Below are positions 6,362-13,780 of a DNA stretch of 16,273 nt, piece by piece. How positions within the stretch are numbered: position 1 is the stretch's first letter; each line of letters opens with the position of its first letter. The position numbers and the translations under genes are program-made. This stretch comes from JAZLIL01 sp045617405 (GTDB lineage Bacteria > Bacillota > Clostridia > Lachnospirales > Lachnospiraceae). The DNA lies in contig JAZLIL010000203.1 of the NCBI GenBank assembly GCA_045617405.1, positions 1 to 16,273 of the forward strand, read 5' to 3'. Under the pieces are notes generated by a model. The model was not told the origin of the DNA. It ran no database searches and was given only the letters and a program-made list of their open reading frames with translations.

Positions 6362-8833
6362 TTAGTCTTCCATGCCCTCAAGCTCTTCTGCCTTCTTCTT
6401 TTTCATTCGAAGCACCACGATCACGACTACAGCCACGATTGCAACTGCACCGACTGCGATAAGAACAATTGCCCAGACAGGAAGACCTGCCTTTTCTTCA
6501 GCCGGCATATCTCCCATATCTCCAAAATCACCAAAATCGCCAAGATCACCAAAGTCGCCGAATCCGCCGTCCCTTGTCGAAACGAAGGAGGTAAATTCCT
6601 GGCTCGCTGTCTGCTCGTCACCGTTGCTGTCCTCAAAGTGGATCGTCACTGTTCCCATTGCCTCGCCCTCAATCAAGGGATCGACGGAGATGTCGATGTA
6701 ATCCTGTCCATAGGCAGGAACTGCACCGATGTAGCTCATGGAGCTGTTGTTTGAAAGAACGAAGTCACCCTCAACCGTAACAAAGACGTTTCCAAGCTGT
6801 GAAGCGCCCATGTTGTAGAACTCGAAGCTAAGCGGAACGCTCTCACCGACGTAAACGCCCTGCCAGTCATCGAGGTAGATGTTCTCGATCTCAGGCCTGT
6901 AGTTTTCCGTAATACGGATCTTGATGTCGTTCGAATCCGAAACACCGCCCTTCTTCTCGTCCTCTTCGGACATGTCGTCGTATTCGTACTCGACCGCGAT
7001 GTCAAGACTGTAATCTGCAGTCAGCGTTCCGGGCTTTGCACGAAGCTCGATCTCGCAGTCAATGATCTCTCCGGGCTCGATCCTGTCGAGGTAGGAGATG
7101 TTAGTTCCCTTGGAAGCTGCGATAGCGCCGTCCTTCTGGGAAACGGTGATCTTTACGTTCTTGGCATCCTTCGAAGCATGCGTGTTCTTCAGCTGGTACT
7201 TAAGCGTAAAGGTGTTGCCGGCCTTGATGTTCTCAATGTCTGTCTCGTAAGAATTGACGATAATCTTCGGCTTTCCGATGAGACTCGAATTCGTAATATT
7301 AAGAACATAGACGGAAGTGCTTCCCGTCTCGGTCTTTCCCGAAGCATTTTCGAAGCTGTAACCGAGACCTAGTGTATTTAATCCCTCGTGAATGCTCTTC
7401 CCTATTTTAAAAGTGAGGCTTATCTTCTTTGACTTTCCTGCAGCAAGCTCTCCGCAAGGAATGTAGGGATCGCCCTTTGTGGGTTCAAAGCCCGTCGACG
7501 AGAGCTCGAGACCCCAGAAACGAAGATTTTTGATATCCTGACCGGAGGAGTTCCTTACTTCAAAGCTTATTGTAACATTCTGCCCCGCTACGGGTTCCTC
7601 TTCACTCTGGTTGACATTTGTGATATCAAGTACGCTGGAGGATTCCGCAGGTGCGTTCAGATAAATGGGAACGACAGCGCTCGTAAGGCTGAAGCCGTCG
7701 GCATCGATGCACTCCGTGTAGACGCCGATCTCCTGGAGCGAAGCCGCGAAATTGTTTTCCACAACAAATGAAATCTGAGCCGAAACCGACTTCCCGCCCT
7801 TTATATTACCGATGCTGATACCGCTTCCCGAAAATCCCGGTGTGAGACCGACACCCGTTCCGAGACCGCTCATCTTAAGGAACACGCTCTTTGCGGGGCG
7901 CTCACCGATATTCTCAATGACACAGTCAACAGTGACCTTTTCTCCGGGACCTACGGTCATGTGATTGTTTACAGGTCTGACAACGATGTTCGAGCTTTGC
8001 GAATAATTGTTGCCGGTTGCGACCATCAGACTTATTTTTCTTGTAAATTCGAAGCTTTGTGTGCCGTCAATCGTTTTGCACTTCAATTTGATGCTCACTG
8101 TCTTGAGACCGGGAGTTGCTTCCGAAAGAACCTTCACGGGGAGAATGACTGATGTCTTCTCACCGGGCGCAAGATCCTTAACCGGGACCGCATCCTCGAT
8201 ATCAACAGCACTAAGACCTGTTCCCTCGTAGAGAATTTCGTAGGTAACTCCCTTCGATGTCATCTGACCCTGATTGACAATGTCGAAAGCGAGGTCAAGC
8301 TTGCTTCCCGGAACTGCGAGCTTCGTGTCAAAGATGACATCTCTTACTACAAGCTGGGGTCCGAGAAGCTCCGTGGGAACGTGAACTCTGAACCTGAGGA
8401 CCTCATCTTCTACACCCTCCCCGCCGTTTTCGTAGGAAAAGGCCCTGATACTCAGGCCGTAGTATCCGATCTTTGCACAGTCCTGAACATCGATGTCAAA
8501 ATCGATGTAAATGTTGCTGCCCGAGTAGATGTTCAAGGAATTGTTCTCCTCAGTAACAGTCACGTTTGAATTGGTAAACGAGACGGGACCGCAGGTGAAC
8601 GGCGCATCCGCATCGGCAACACCGTAGGCACCCGTACAGTAGAAGCTCTTCTTGGATGCGAGCTTCAGATGAACATGCACCTTCTCTCCGGGAATTGCCT
8701 CGACGGTGAGGTCCTTCTCGGGAAGTGCGTGAAAGTAGGCCGTCTCCGCCTTTACCGGTACTGCGGCAAAAAGGACGCCGGTCAGAATGGCAAGACACAC
8801 TGCTGTAAAAACCTTTGTGATTGTTTTCTTCAT
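6362..8833 (-). CDS. Large secreted, C-terminally membrane-anchored CARDB/NEW3-like protein (COG1361-like)
   Basis: An 823-residue envelope protein. Signal peptide 1-29 (VPVKA then ETAYF). The ectodomain is a series of about five beta-sandwich repeats of CARDB/NEW3 type, each with a line like PGSKLDLAFDIVNQGQ, PGEKVTVDCVIENIGE, AGQNVTISFEVRNSSGQ, AGNTFTLKYQLKNTHA or VGESVPLSFEFYNMGA (starting near 160, 282, 400, 522 and 645). Then comes a GDFGD-repeat linker (about 756-776), a membrane helix (784-808) and a short charged tail (KKKKAEELEG). Such proteins next to MacB-like ABC genes are known from archaea and clostridia as S-layer-like COG1361 proteins without assigned function. Here it lies between ATPase (26-base gap) and permease (39-base gap), so it is probably a dedicated periphery subunit or partner. 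Start has GAGG upstream. Confidence 0.85.
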   Translation of the reverse strand: MKKTITKVFTAVCLAILTGVLFAAVPVKAETAYFHALPEKDLTVEAIPGEKVHVHLKLASKKSFYCTGAYGVADADAPFTCGPVSFTNSNVTVTEENNSLNIYSGSNIYIDFDIDVQDCAKIGYYGLSIRAFSYENGGEGVEDEVLRFRVHVPTELLGPQLVVRDVIFDTKLAVPGSKLDLAFDIVNQGQMTSKGVTYEILYEGTGLSAVDIEDAVPVKDLAPGEKTSVILPVKVLSEATPGLKTVSIKLKCKTIDGTQSFEFTRKISLMVATGNNYSQSSNIVVRPVNNHMTVGPGEKVTVDCVIENIGERPAKSVFLKMSGLGTGVGLTPGFSGSGISIGNIKGGKSVSAQISFVVENNFAASLQEIGVYTECIDADGFSLTSAVVPIYLNAPAESSSVLDITNVNQSEEEPVAGQNVTISFEVRNSSGQDIKNLRFWGLELSSTGFEPTKGDPYIPCGELAAGKSKKISLTFKIGKSIHEGLNTLGLGYSFENASGKTETGSTSVYVLNITNSSLIGKPKIIVNSYETDIENIKAGNTFTLKYQLKNTHASKDAKNVKITVSQKDGAIAASKGTNISYLDRIEPGEIIDCEIELRAKPGTLTADYSLDIAVEYEYDDMSEEDEKKGGVSDSNDIKIRITENYRPEIENIYLDDWQGVYVGESVPLSFEFYNMGASQLGNVFVTVEGDFVLSNNSSMSYIGAVPAYGQDYIDISVDPLIEGEAMGTVTIHFEDSNGDEQTASQEFTSFVSTRDGGFGDFGDLGDFGDFGDMGDMPAEEKAGLPVWAIVLIAVGAVAIVAVVVIVVLRMKKKKAEELEGMED

Positions 8834-8859
8834 TTTCTCTACCTCATTAATATATAAAC

Positions 8860-9657
8860 TTACCGGCTGTTTTCTCCGGCCTTCGGTAAATCAAGCTGCT
8901 CACTTTCTTCGACCTGCTTAACAAGCTCGGGCGCCGCCTCTGCCATGGTTGTGGCAGGATGCTCATTGACCTCGATGCTCTCAAGCTTTCCGTCGCGGAT
9001 CCTGATGACTCTGTCCGCGAAAACAGCGAGCTCGACATCATGCGTTACCATTACAATTGTCTGGTTATTCTCGATCGCCATCTGTTTGATGAGCTCCATG
9101 ACTTCAAAACTCGTCTTTGTGTCAAGGTTTCCGGTGGGCTCATCGGCAAAGATAATCTTAGGCTTTGCAACAAAGGCTCTGGCAATTCCGACACGCTGCT
9201 GCTGGCCGCCCGACATTTCCTTGGGTCTGTGGACCATTCTGTTTCCGAGACCGACCTTCTTAAGCATCGCTGCCGCGCGCTTCGTCCGCTCCTTCTGCGG
9301 AACGCGCTGGAAGATCATCGGAAACTCAACATTCTCCCTCGCTGTCAGATTGTTTAAGAGGTTGTAGGACTGAAACACAAATCCCAAATACTTCTGTCTG
9401 AAATGTGCCAGCTCCTTTTCGCTCATCTGACCGATACTGCTTCCTTTAATAAGGATGGTTCCGGATGATAATTTCTCGATTCCCGCCATCAGATTCAGAA
9501 GTGTCGATTTCCCCGAGCCTGACGTTCCGAGAAGACAGCAGAACTCTCCTTCTTTTATATCAAAGCTTACGTCATTCACGGCCACAATTCTTTCCTTGCC
9601 CATCTTGTAGACCTTGCGGACATTTTTGACCTCAATGACTGTCTTTCTTTCGTCCAT
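8860..9657 (-). CDS. ABC transporter ATP-binding protein, LolD/MacB type
   Basis: A 265-residue nucleotide-binding subunit. Walker A GTSGSGKST (44-52), Q-loop Gln96 (FVFQSYNLL), signature MSGGQQQR (148-155), Walker B IIFADEP with Glu173, D-loop GNLD, and His206 switch (MVTHD). The PTGNLD and FQSYNLLNNLTARENV wording is typical of the MacB/LolD/FtsE class that pairs with FtsX-like permeases. A C-terminal extension beyond about residue 225 is acidic and variable. First gene of the six-gene operon, 97 bases below the predicted start site near 9748. A GGAGAAGAG stretch precedes its ATG. Energises the permease encoded at 4982-6322. Confidence 0.96.
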   Translation of the reverse strand: MDERKTVIEVKNVRKVYKMGKERIVAVNDVSFDIKEGEFCCLLGTSGSGKSTLLNLMAGIEKLSSGTILIKGSSIGQMSEKELAHFRQKYLGFVFQSYNLLNNLTARENVEFPMIFQRVPQKERTKRAAAMLKKVGLGNRMVHRPKEMSGGQQQRVGIARAFVAKPKIIFADEPTGNLDTKTSFEVMELIKQMAIENNQTIVMVTHDVELAVFADRVIRIRDGKLESIEVNEHPATTMAEAAPELVKQVEESEQLDLPKAGENSR

Positions 9658-9676
9658 GCTCTTCTCCGTTTATGCA

Positions 9677-9711
9677 AATGTTATTCAAAATCCGATTCGC
9701 TGCTTGCCCAT
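9677..9711. repeat. Dispersed repeat copy in the ABC operon leader
   Basis: This stretch matches 16115-16149 at 30 of 35 positions in the same orientation, counted by hand. It lies in the untranslated leader between the promoter and the ATPase gene. On the minus strand it starts with ATG and encodes the short MGKQRIGF ORF; the other copy encodes MSKQRSGLRIA in the same place. Confidence 0.7.
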
Positions 9712-9754
9712 GTCGACTGTATTAAGCAAATTAACACACTGCAAGTGCACTCAT

Positions 9755-9783
9755 ACTATACCATATTCGGTTACACATGTAAA
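9755..9783 (-). promoter_or_regulatory. Sigma-A promoter of the ABC-CARDB-subtilase operon
   Basis: Minus-strand TTTACA (9778-9783), 17-base spacer, TATAGT (9755-9760). Expected start near 9748. An 8-base palindrome AGTGCACT (9744-9751) covers that position and could be an operator. The promoter is divergent from that of tRNA-Leu(AAG), with the two -35 boxes 33 bases apart. Confidence 0.8.
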
Positions 9784-9816
9784 CGAAAAAAAAGGTATTT
9801 TTTCTGTTTCAAGTGC

Positions 9817-9845
9817 TTGACATTTTAGAATCTCGATGTTACACT
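9817..9845 (+). promoter_or_regulatory. Sigma-A promoter of tRNA-Leu(AAG)
   Basis: TTGACA (9817-9822), 17-base spacer, TACACT (9840-9845). The expected start is near 9852, about 30 bases before the mature tRNA. Confidence 0.87.
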
Positions 9846-9882
9846 ATCTAAGCACGCGAAAGTGCACCGACAGATGTTGGAT

Positions 9883-9965
9883 GCGGAGTTGCTGGAATTG
9901 GCAGACAGGCATGACTAAGGATCATGTGTCAAAACGACGTGAGAGTTCAAGTCTCTTACTCCGCA
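9883..9965 (+). tRNA. tRNA-Leu, anticodon AAG
   Basis: A class II tRNA of 83 bases. Acceptor arms GCGGAGT (9883-9889) and ACTCCGC (9958-9964) pair perfectly, with discriminator A at 9965 and no encoded CCA. Leucine-type D arm with AATTGGCAGA. The anticodon stem CATGA/TCATG (9910-9914/9922-9926) closes a 7-base loop CTAAGGA, so positions 34-36 are AAG (9917-9919), with U33 and G37. The long variable arm has a GTC/GAC stem. The T loop is TTCAAGT. An A34 would need deamination to inosine to read CUN codons beyond CUU; most bacteria use GAG here. Confidence 0.93.
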
Positions 9966-9970
9966 GAATG

Positions 9971-9998
9971 AAAGGATTCCCGATGGAATCCTTTTTTT
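9971..9998 (+). terminator. Rho-independent terminator after tRNA-Leu(AAG)
   Basis: Perfect 10-bp stem AAAGGATTCC (9971-9980) / GGAATCCTTT (9985-9994), 4-base loop, then T's to 9998. The stem core is the same as that of the terminator at 13706-13754. Confidence 0.92.
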
Positions 9999-10064
9999 GT
10001 GCTTAGTATACTCATATTTCTCTACACAATCTCTGAATATTTTGACATATTCCTCAAATGCACA

Positions 10065-10093
10065 TTGACAATTTGCTCGATTTGTGATATTCT
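10065..10093 (+). promoter_or_regulatory. Promoter of the HPt-kinase-histidine kinase unit
   Basis: TTGACA (10065-10070), 17-base spacer, TATTCT (10088-10093). Leader of about 57 bases before the HPt ATG. A second TTGACA (10042-10047) lies just upstream without a good -10 partner. Confidence 0.72.
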
Positions 10094-10156
10094 TTTCCCG
10101 TGTTTTCAGTATGGGGATTTTCTCCAGAATGCATCTTGTATAATAGGAGCAGAGTT

Positions 10157-10516
10157 ATGAAAGATGAGACAAAAGCGAAGCTGATTGCATGTGGAGTAGA
10201 TTACGACGGTGCTATGGCAAGATTCATGAACAATGAAGGGCTGTACGTGCGCTTTCTTACAAAGTTTCTTGCGGATCCCAATTTTGATCTTCTCACAAAG
10301 AGCATGGAGGATAAGGAACCCGAGGCATCTCTCAAATCTTCACACACACTTAAAGGCGTCGCAGGAAATCTCAGCATGACATCTCTGTTCAGGCTTACCG
10401 AGGAAATGGTAACCGACCTTAGAAAAGACATAAACTGCGACGTTACAGACATCTATGAACGCATTAAGGTCAATTACGGCGAACTCGTTTCCGTAATTAA
10501 AGAGCTTGAAGGCTAG
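10157..10516 (+). CDS. Hpt domain-containing phosphotransfer protein
   Basis: A 119-residue, all-helical single-domain histidine phosphotransferase. The phosphorylatable histidine is His63 in SSHTLKGVAGNL, the canonical HPt motif (HxxKG). HPt proteins pass phosphate between receiver domains in multi-step phosphorelays. I chose the ATG at 10157 because AGGAG (10145-10149) lies 7 bases ahead; the frame is open upstream to a GTG at 10100, but that lies on the promoter side and has no ribosome site. The cytidylate kinase-like gene follows after 13 bases and a receiver-bearing hybrid kinase after that, so that kinase is the obvious donor. No output regulator is present in the window. Confidence 0.9.
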   Translation: MKDETKAKLIACGVDYDGAMARFMNNEGLYVRFLTKFLADPNFDLLTKSMEDKEPEASLKSSHTLKGVAGNLSMTSLFRLTEEMVTDLRKDINCDVTDIYERIKVNYGELVSVIKELEG

Positions 10517-10529
10517 AAAGGACGACTCC

Positions 10530-11162
10530 ATGAATAAAATCATTACAATCAGCAGGCAGTACTCAAGCGGCGGACGTGAAATCGGAAAGAAGCTTGCGAA
10601 GGAACTGCAGATTCCCTATTACGACAAGGAGATTATCCAGATTGCAGCAAAAGAGAGCGGCTATGCAGTTGAAGCATTTGCCAATGTTGAGAAAAAAGCA
10701 ACCAACTCTCTGCTTTATTCTATCGCAAGAGGCATCACAGGGTTTGGTGCCAACGATGCAAGCTACTCTACCATGTCTCTCGATGACAACATCTACCTTG
10801 CAACCGCAAACGTTATCAGGAAAGTTGCCAATGAAGGTCCCTGCGTCATCGTCGGCAGATGTGCAAACTACATTCTCAGAGATTACGAAAATGCTCTCAA
10901 TGTCTTTATATGGGCAGACATGGAATTCAGAAAGAACCGCGCCATGGAAATTCACGGTCAGACCCCTGAAAATGTTGAAGACTTCATCATCAAATGCGAC
11001 AAGCAGAGAGCGAATTACTACAATTTCCACACAAGTGAAAAGTGGGGCAAAACGGAAAATTACCATCTTTCAATCAGAAGCAGCCTGATTGGCATTGACA
11101 ACTGCGTCAAGGCTATCATTGAATACGCCGAAATGGCGGCTGCATACAAGGCTAAGCTTTAA
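10530..11162 (+). CDS. Cytidylate kinase-like family protein
   Basis: A 210-residue P-loop NTPase-like protein of the Cytidylate_kin2 type. It opens with MNKIITISRQYSSGGREIGK (an altered P loop with Lys20), then KLAKELQIPYYDKEIIQIAA, and later the motif CVIVGRCANYILRDY and the lid-like stretch IWADMEFRKNRAMEIHGQ. True cytidylate kinase (Cmk) transfers phosphate from ATP to CMP; members of this sister family are common in Clostridia and their substrate is not established. Start ATG at 10530 follows AAAGGA; an upstream in-frame ATG at 10506 lies inside the HPt gene and is less likely. It is between HPt and histidine kinase genes, possibly co-transcribed with both. A hairpin follows its stop. 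Confidence 0.85.
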   Translation: MNKIITISRQYSSGGREIGKKLAKELQIPYYDKEIIQIAAKESGYAVEAFANVEKKATNSLLYSIARGITGFGANDASYSTMSLDDNIYLATANVIRKVANEGPCVIVGRCANYILRDYENALNVFIWADMEFRKNRAMEIHGQTPENVEDFIIKCDKQRANYYNFHTSEKWGKTENYHLSIRSSLIGIDNCVKAIIEYAEMAAAYKAKL

Positions 11163-11168
11163 ATTTCA

Positions 11169-11203
11169 ATTGCCGGAAGCATCTGCTGCCGGCAATGCTT
11201 TTA
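11169..11203 (+). terminator. Hairpin, possible terminator or processing site, after the cytidylate kinase-like gene
   Basis: Stem ATTGCCGG (11169-11176) / CCGGCAAT (11189-11196) with an inner AGC/GCT pair set, followed by GCTTTTATAT. The T tract is short, so it may be a partial terminator that lowers expression of the histidine kinase downstream, for which I see no good promoter. Confidence 0.55.
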
Positions 11204-11242
11204 TATGGAAGACTTAAAACATCAGACAATGAGGAGTAACAT

Positions 11243-13591
11243 ATGCAGGATTACTTATACTCGACAATAGGACTAATCGCCATTCCGGTTCACCTTATCA
11301 TCAATTACAGAGTGATGTTTTCTCCCTCCTCAAGCTCTGTCCTGAAGGCTTCCAAAAAGTACCGCCTGCTGATAATAGCGATTTTCACCTACTACATCAC
11401 AGATACGCTCTGGGGCATTCTTGCCGGTCTTCACTGGACTAAAGCGCTCTTTTTTGATACAACATTCTATTACACAGCCATGTCATCAGCAATCGTATGC
11501 TTCTACAGATACATAGTTGACTATCTTGAACTTTGGGATTTTCGGGCACGCATTTTCAATTACTTTGGAATCAGCTTCTTTCTTCTCGAAAACATTTTCC
11601 TGATTATCAATTTCTTCTACCCCTGCTTCTTCTGGTTTGACGAAAAGGGGGCCTACATTGCCGGACCCGTCCGTTACATCGCACTCTGGGTCCAGATTGC
11701 AATGTTTGCCTTCTCTACCGTTGTTACAGCCATTGAAGCTTTCAGGTCAAAGGGCACGGCCAGACGACCTCATCTTGCAATTTTCTTATTCAGTCTGACC
11801 ATGCTTGTTGCCATAGTTTTCCAGGAAAAGTATCCTCTTCTTCCGTACTACGCCATCGGCTGCATGTTCGGAAGCCTCTTGCTTCACGTCTTTATAGCCG
11901 GAGACGAGCATGTGGAATTTCAGAAAATGCTGATTAGCGAGAAATCCAAGCTCGAAAATCTTTTCAACCAGCTGTCAAATTACAAGCGGGCCGTCCTCTC
12001 GGATGCCCTCATTTCCCTTGAAGCCAACCTCAGTCAGAATGAACTCTTCTACGGTGTCTGGAAGGACGACAAGGGTGTTCTTGTTCCTCTGAAAGACATT
12101 CTTGGAATCGAGCCTCCCTGCAGTTATGATGAGTACATCAGAATGTGGAATCAGAAATTTGTCAGGACGCGCGATAGCGACACATTCTCCGGAAGCACCG
12201 ACCGTCAGCATCTTCTGACCACGTACCTCAGCGGAATTTCGGAAGTAACCTTTGACTATGAGGCCAAAACCATCAACGGAAGAGATGCCTGGCTTCGCCG
12301 GAGCATCTGTATGACAATGAATCAGGACGGTGACATCATTGCCTTCACAAGCGTAAAGGATGTCTCCTCCATTGTGGAACAGGCGAAGCGTGAAGAGAAT
12401 TACGTCCGTGAACTCGAGAAAGCTAAAATTTCTGCAGAATCGGCAAGCAGGGCAAAATCCACATTCCTCTTCAACATGTCCCACGATATCAGAACGCCCA
12501 TGAATGCCATCATCGGCTTCACCGAAATCGCAGAAAAGCACATTGATGACAAGGAACGTGTTATTGATGCCCTCGATAAAGTCAAGACATCAAGTGAGCA
12601 CCTTCTTTCACTGGTAAATGACGTACTTGATATGTCGCGCATTGAATCGGGAACTGTAAAGGTAAACGAAGAACCGGTCTTCTTTGATACTGCAAAAGAC
12701 AATCTTTTCAGCATCCTGAACGGAAGCGCCGAGGCAAAGAGCATCTCCTTTACCTCCCTGCTTTCACCGGACATCAAGCACCACTGGATTTACACCGACC
12801 GTCTTCTGACGATGCGTGTTCTCACGAACATCATCTCCAACTCAGTCAAGTACACCAACCCCGGCGGAAAGATTACGCTCTTTGCAGAGGAAATACCATC
12901 CGGCAGGGAAGGCTTCGCACGTTTCCGCTACACGATTACCGACAACGGAATCGGCATGAGCCAGGATTTCCTCTCACGAATATACGAACCGTTCTCAAGA
13001 GCAGAAAGCGCCACAAAGAGCGGCGTCATCGGCACCGGACTCGGCATGTCTATCACAAAAACGCTTGTTGAGCTGATGGGCGGCATCATTTCGATTGAAA
13101 GTGAACTGAATGTCGGTACAAAGGTCATTATGGAGTTTGATTACAGAATCGCCGAGCCTGTTTCGCCAAAGAATGAGGTTCATGATACCACTGCCCTGAA
13201 TCTGGCCGGAAAACGGGTCCTTCTTGTTGAGGACAACAAGTTTAACCGTGAAATCGCCACAGAAATCCTTGAAGACGAGGGAATGATACTTGACTTTGCC
13301 GAAGACGGCGACATCGCCGTAGAAAAGATGAAGAATGCCGCCGACGGTCAGTACGACCTGCTTCTCATGGACATCCAGATGCCGCATATGAACGGCTACG
13401 ATGCAACCCGTGCAATCAGGGCACTTCCCGGCTCCTACCCTAAGAACGTACCGATTATCGCAATGACCGCAAACGCCTTCGACGAAGACAAACAGAACGC
13501 TTTTGCCGCCGGCATGAACGGGCACCTCTCAAAGCCCGTTAAGGTCGCAACGCTGATTCACACACTCTCGGATATTTTTAGTAATAAGTAA
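11243..13591 (+). CDS. 7-TM hybrid sensor histidine kinase with receiver domain
   Basis: A 782-residue membrane sensor. Residues 1-220 hold about seven membrane helices; a coiled linker (about 222-262) and a PAS-like segment (about 262-375, GVWKDDKGVLVPLKDILGIE, ending in FTSVKDVSSIVEQ) follow. HisKA: NMSHDIRTPMNAIIGF with His414. HATPase: N box around Asn533 (LTNIISNSVKYT), G1 DNGIGM (567-572), F box, G2 GTGLGM (597-602). Receiver (about 656-778): acidic pair Glu663/Asp664, phosphoacceptor Asp710 (LLLMDIQMP), Lys764. It has no HPt domain of its own, matching the free HPt protein two genes upstream. AGGAG (11232-11236) sits before the ATG. The ligand sensed by the 7-TM part is unknown. It ends 114 bases before the bidirectional terminator. 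Confidence 0.94.
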   Translation: MQDYLYSTIGLIAIPVHLIINYRVMFSPSSSSVLKASKKYRLLIIAIFTYYITDTLWGILAGLHWTKALFFDTTFYYTAMSSAIVCFYRYIVDYLELWDFRARIFNYFGISFFLLENIFLIINFFYPCFFWFDEKGAYIAGPVRYIALWVQIAMFAFSTVVTAIEAFRSKGTARRPHLAIFLFSLTMLVAIVFQEKYPLLPYYAIGCMFGSLLLHVFIAGDEHVEFQKMLISEKSKLENLFNQLSNYKRAVLSDALISLEANLSQNELFYGVWKDDKGVLVPLKDILGIEPPCSYDEYIRMWNQKFVRTRDSDTFSGSTDRQHLLTTYLSGISEVTFDYEAKTINGRDAWLRRSICMTMNQDGDIIAFTSVKDVSSIVEQAKREENYVRELEKAKISAESASRAKSTFLFNMSHDIRTPMNAIIGFTEIAEKHIDDKERVIDALDKVKTSSEHLLSLVNDVLDMSRIESGTVKVNEEPVFFDTAKDNLFSILNGSAEAKSISFTSLLSPDIKHHWIYTDRLLTMRVLTNIISNSVKYTNPGGKITLFAEEIPSGREGFARFRYTITDNGIGMSQDFLSRIYEPFSRAESATKSGVIGTGLGMSITKTLVELMGGIISIESELNVGTKVIMEFDYRIAEPVSPKNEVHDTTALNLAGKRVLLVEDNKFNREIATEILEDEGMILDFAEDGDIAVEKMKNAADGQYDLLLMDIQMPHMNGYDATRAIRALPGSYPKNVPIIAMTANAFDEDKQNAFAAGMNGHLSKPVKVATLIHTLSDIFSNK

Positions 13592-13602
13592 TGTCAAAAG
13601 AA

Positions 13603-13746
13603 GGATCCCTCACCCGCTCAACTCCGAAGTACCAAAAAGGATCCCTCACCCGGCCAATTCCGAAGTGACAAAAAGGATCCCTCACCCGCTCAATTCCGAA
13701 GTACCAAAAAGGATTCCTCACCCAGCCAATTCCGTGGGAGGAATCC
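13603..13746. repeat. Four tandem 36-bp units between convergent genes
   Basis: Units begin at 13603, 13639, 13675 and 13711, exactly 36 bases apart, without spacers. The first three start GGATCCCTCACCC, hold CAATTCCGAAGT (CAACTCCGAAGT in unit 1) and end in AAAAA; the fourth starts GGATTCCTCACCC and diverges at its end, where it becomes the right arm of the terminator. Each of the first three is therefore a copy of the left terminator arm plus loop. Confidence 0.9.
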
Positions 13747-13754
13747 TTTTTTTT
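13706..13754. terminator. Bidirectional terminator between the histidine kinase and the surface protein
   Basis: Left arm AAAAAGGATTCCT (13706-13718), 2-base bulge, CCCA (13721-13724), 10-base loop, TGGG (13735-13738), right arm AGGAATCCTTTTT (13739-13751), then more T's to 13754. The A run on the left makes it work on the minus strand too. Built from the fourth 36-bp unit. Confidence 0.9.
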
Positions 13755-13780
13755 CTGATATAACCTGCGTATATTCCTAA

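Noticed and set aside
10100..10156. GTG start of the HPt gene at 10100
   Set aside because: No ribosome site; it follows only 7 bases after the promoter -10 box. The ATG at 10157 has AGGAG.
10506..10529. Upstream ATG for the cytidylate kinase-like gene
   Set aside because: It lies in the end of the HPt gene, adds eight residues not in the family, and has a weaker ribosome site than the ATG at 10530.
13603..13746. CRISPR array (36-base period is in the usual range)
   Set aside because: The units follow each other without spacers, and only four exist; the last is a terminator. No cas gene is near.
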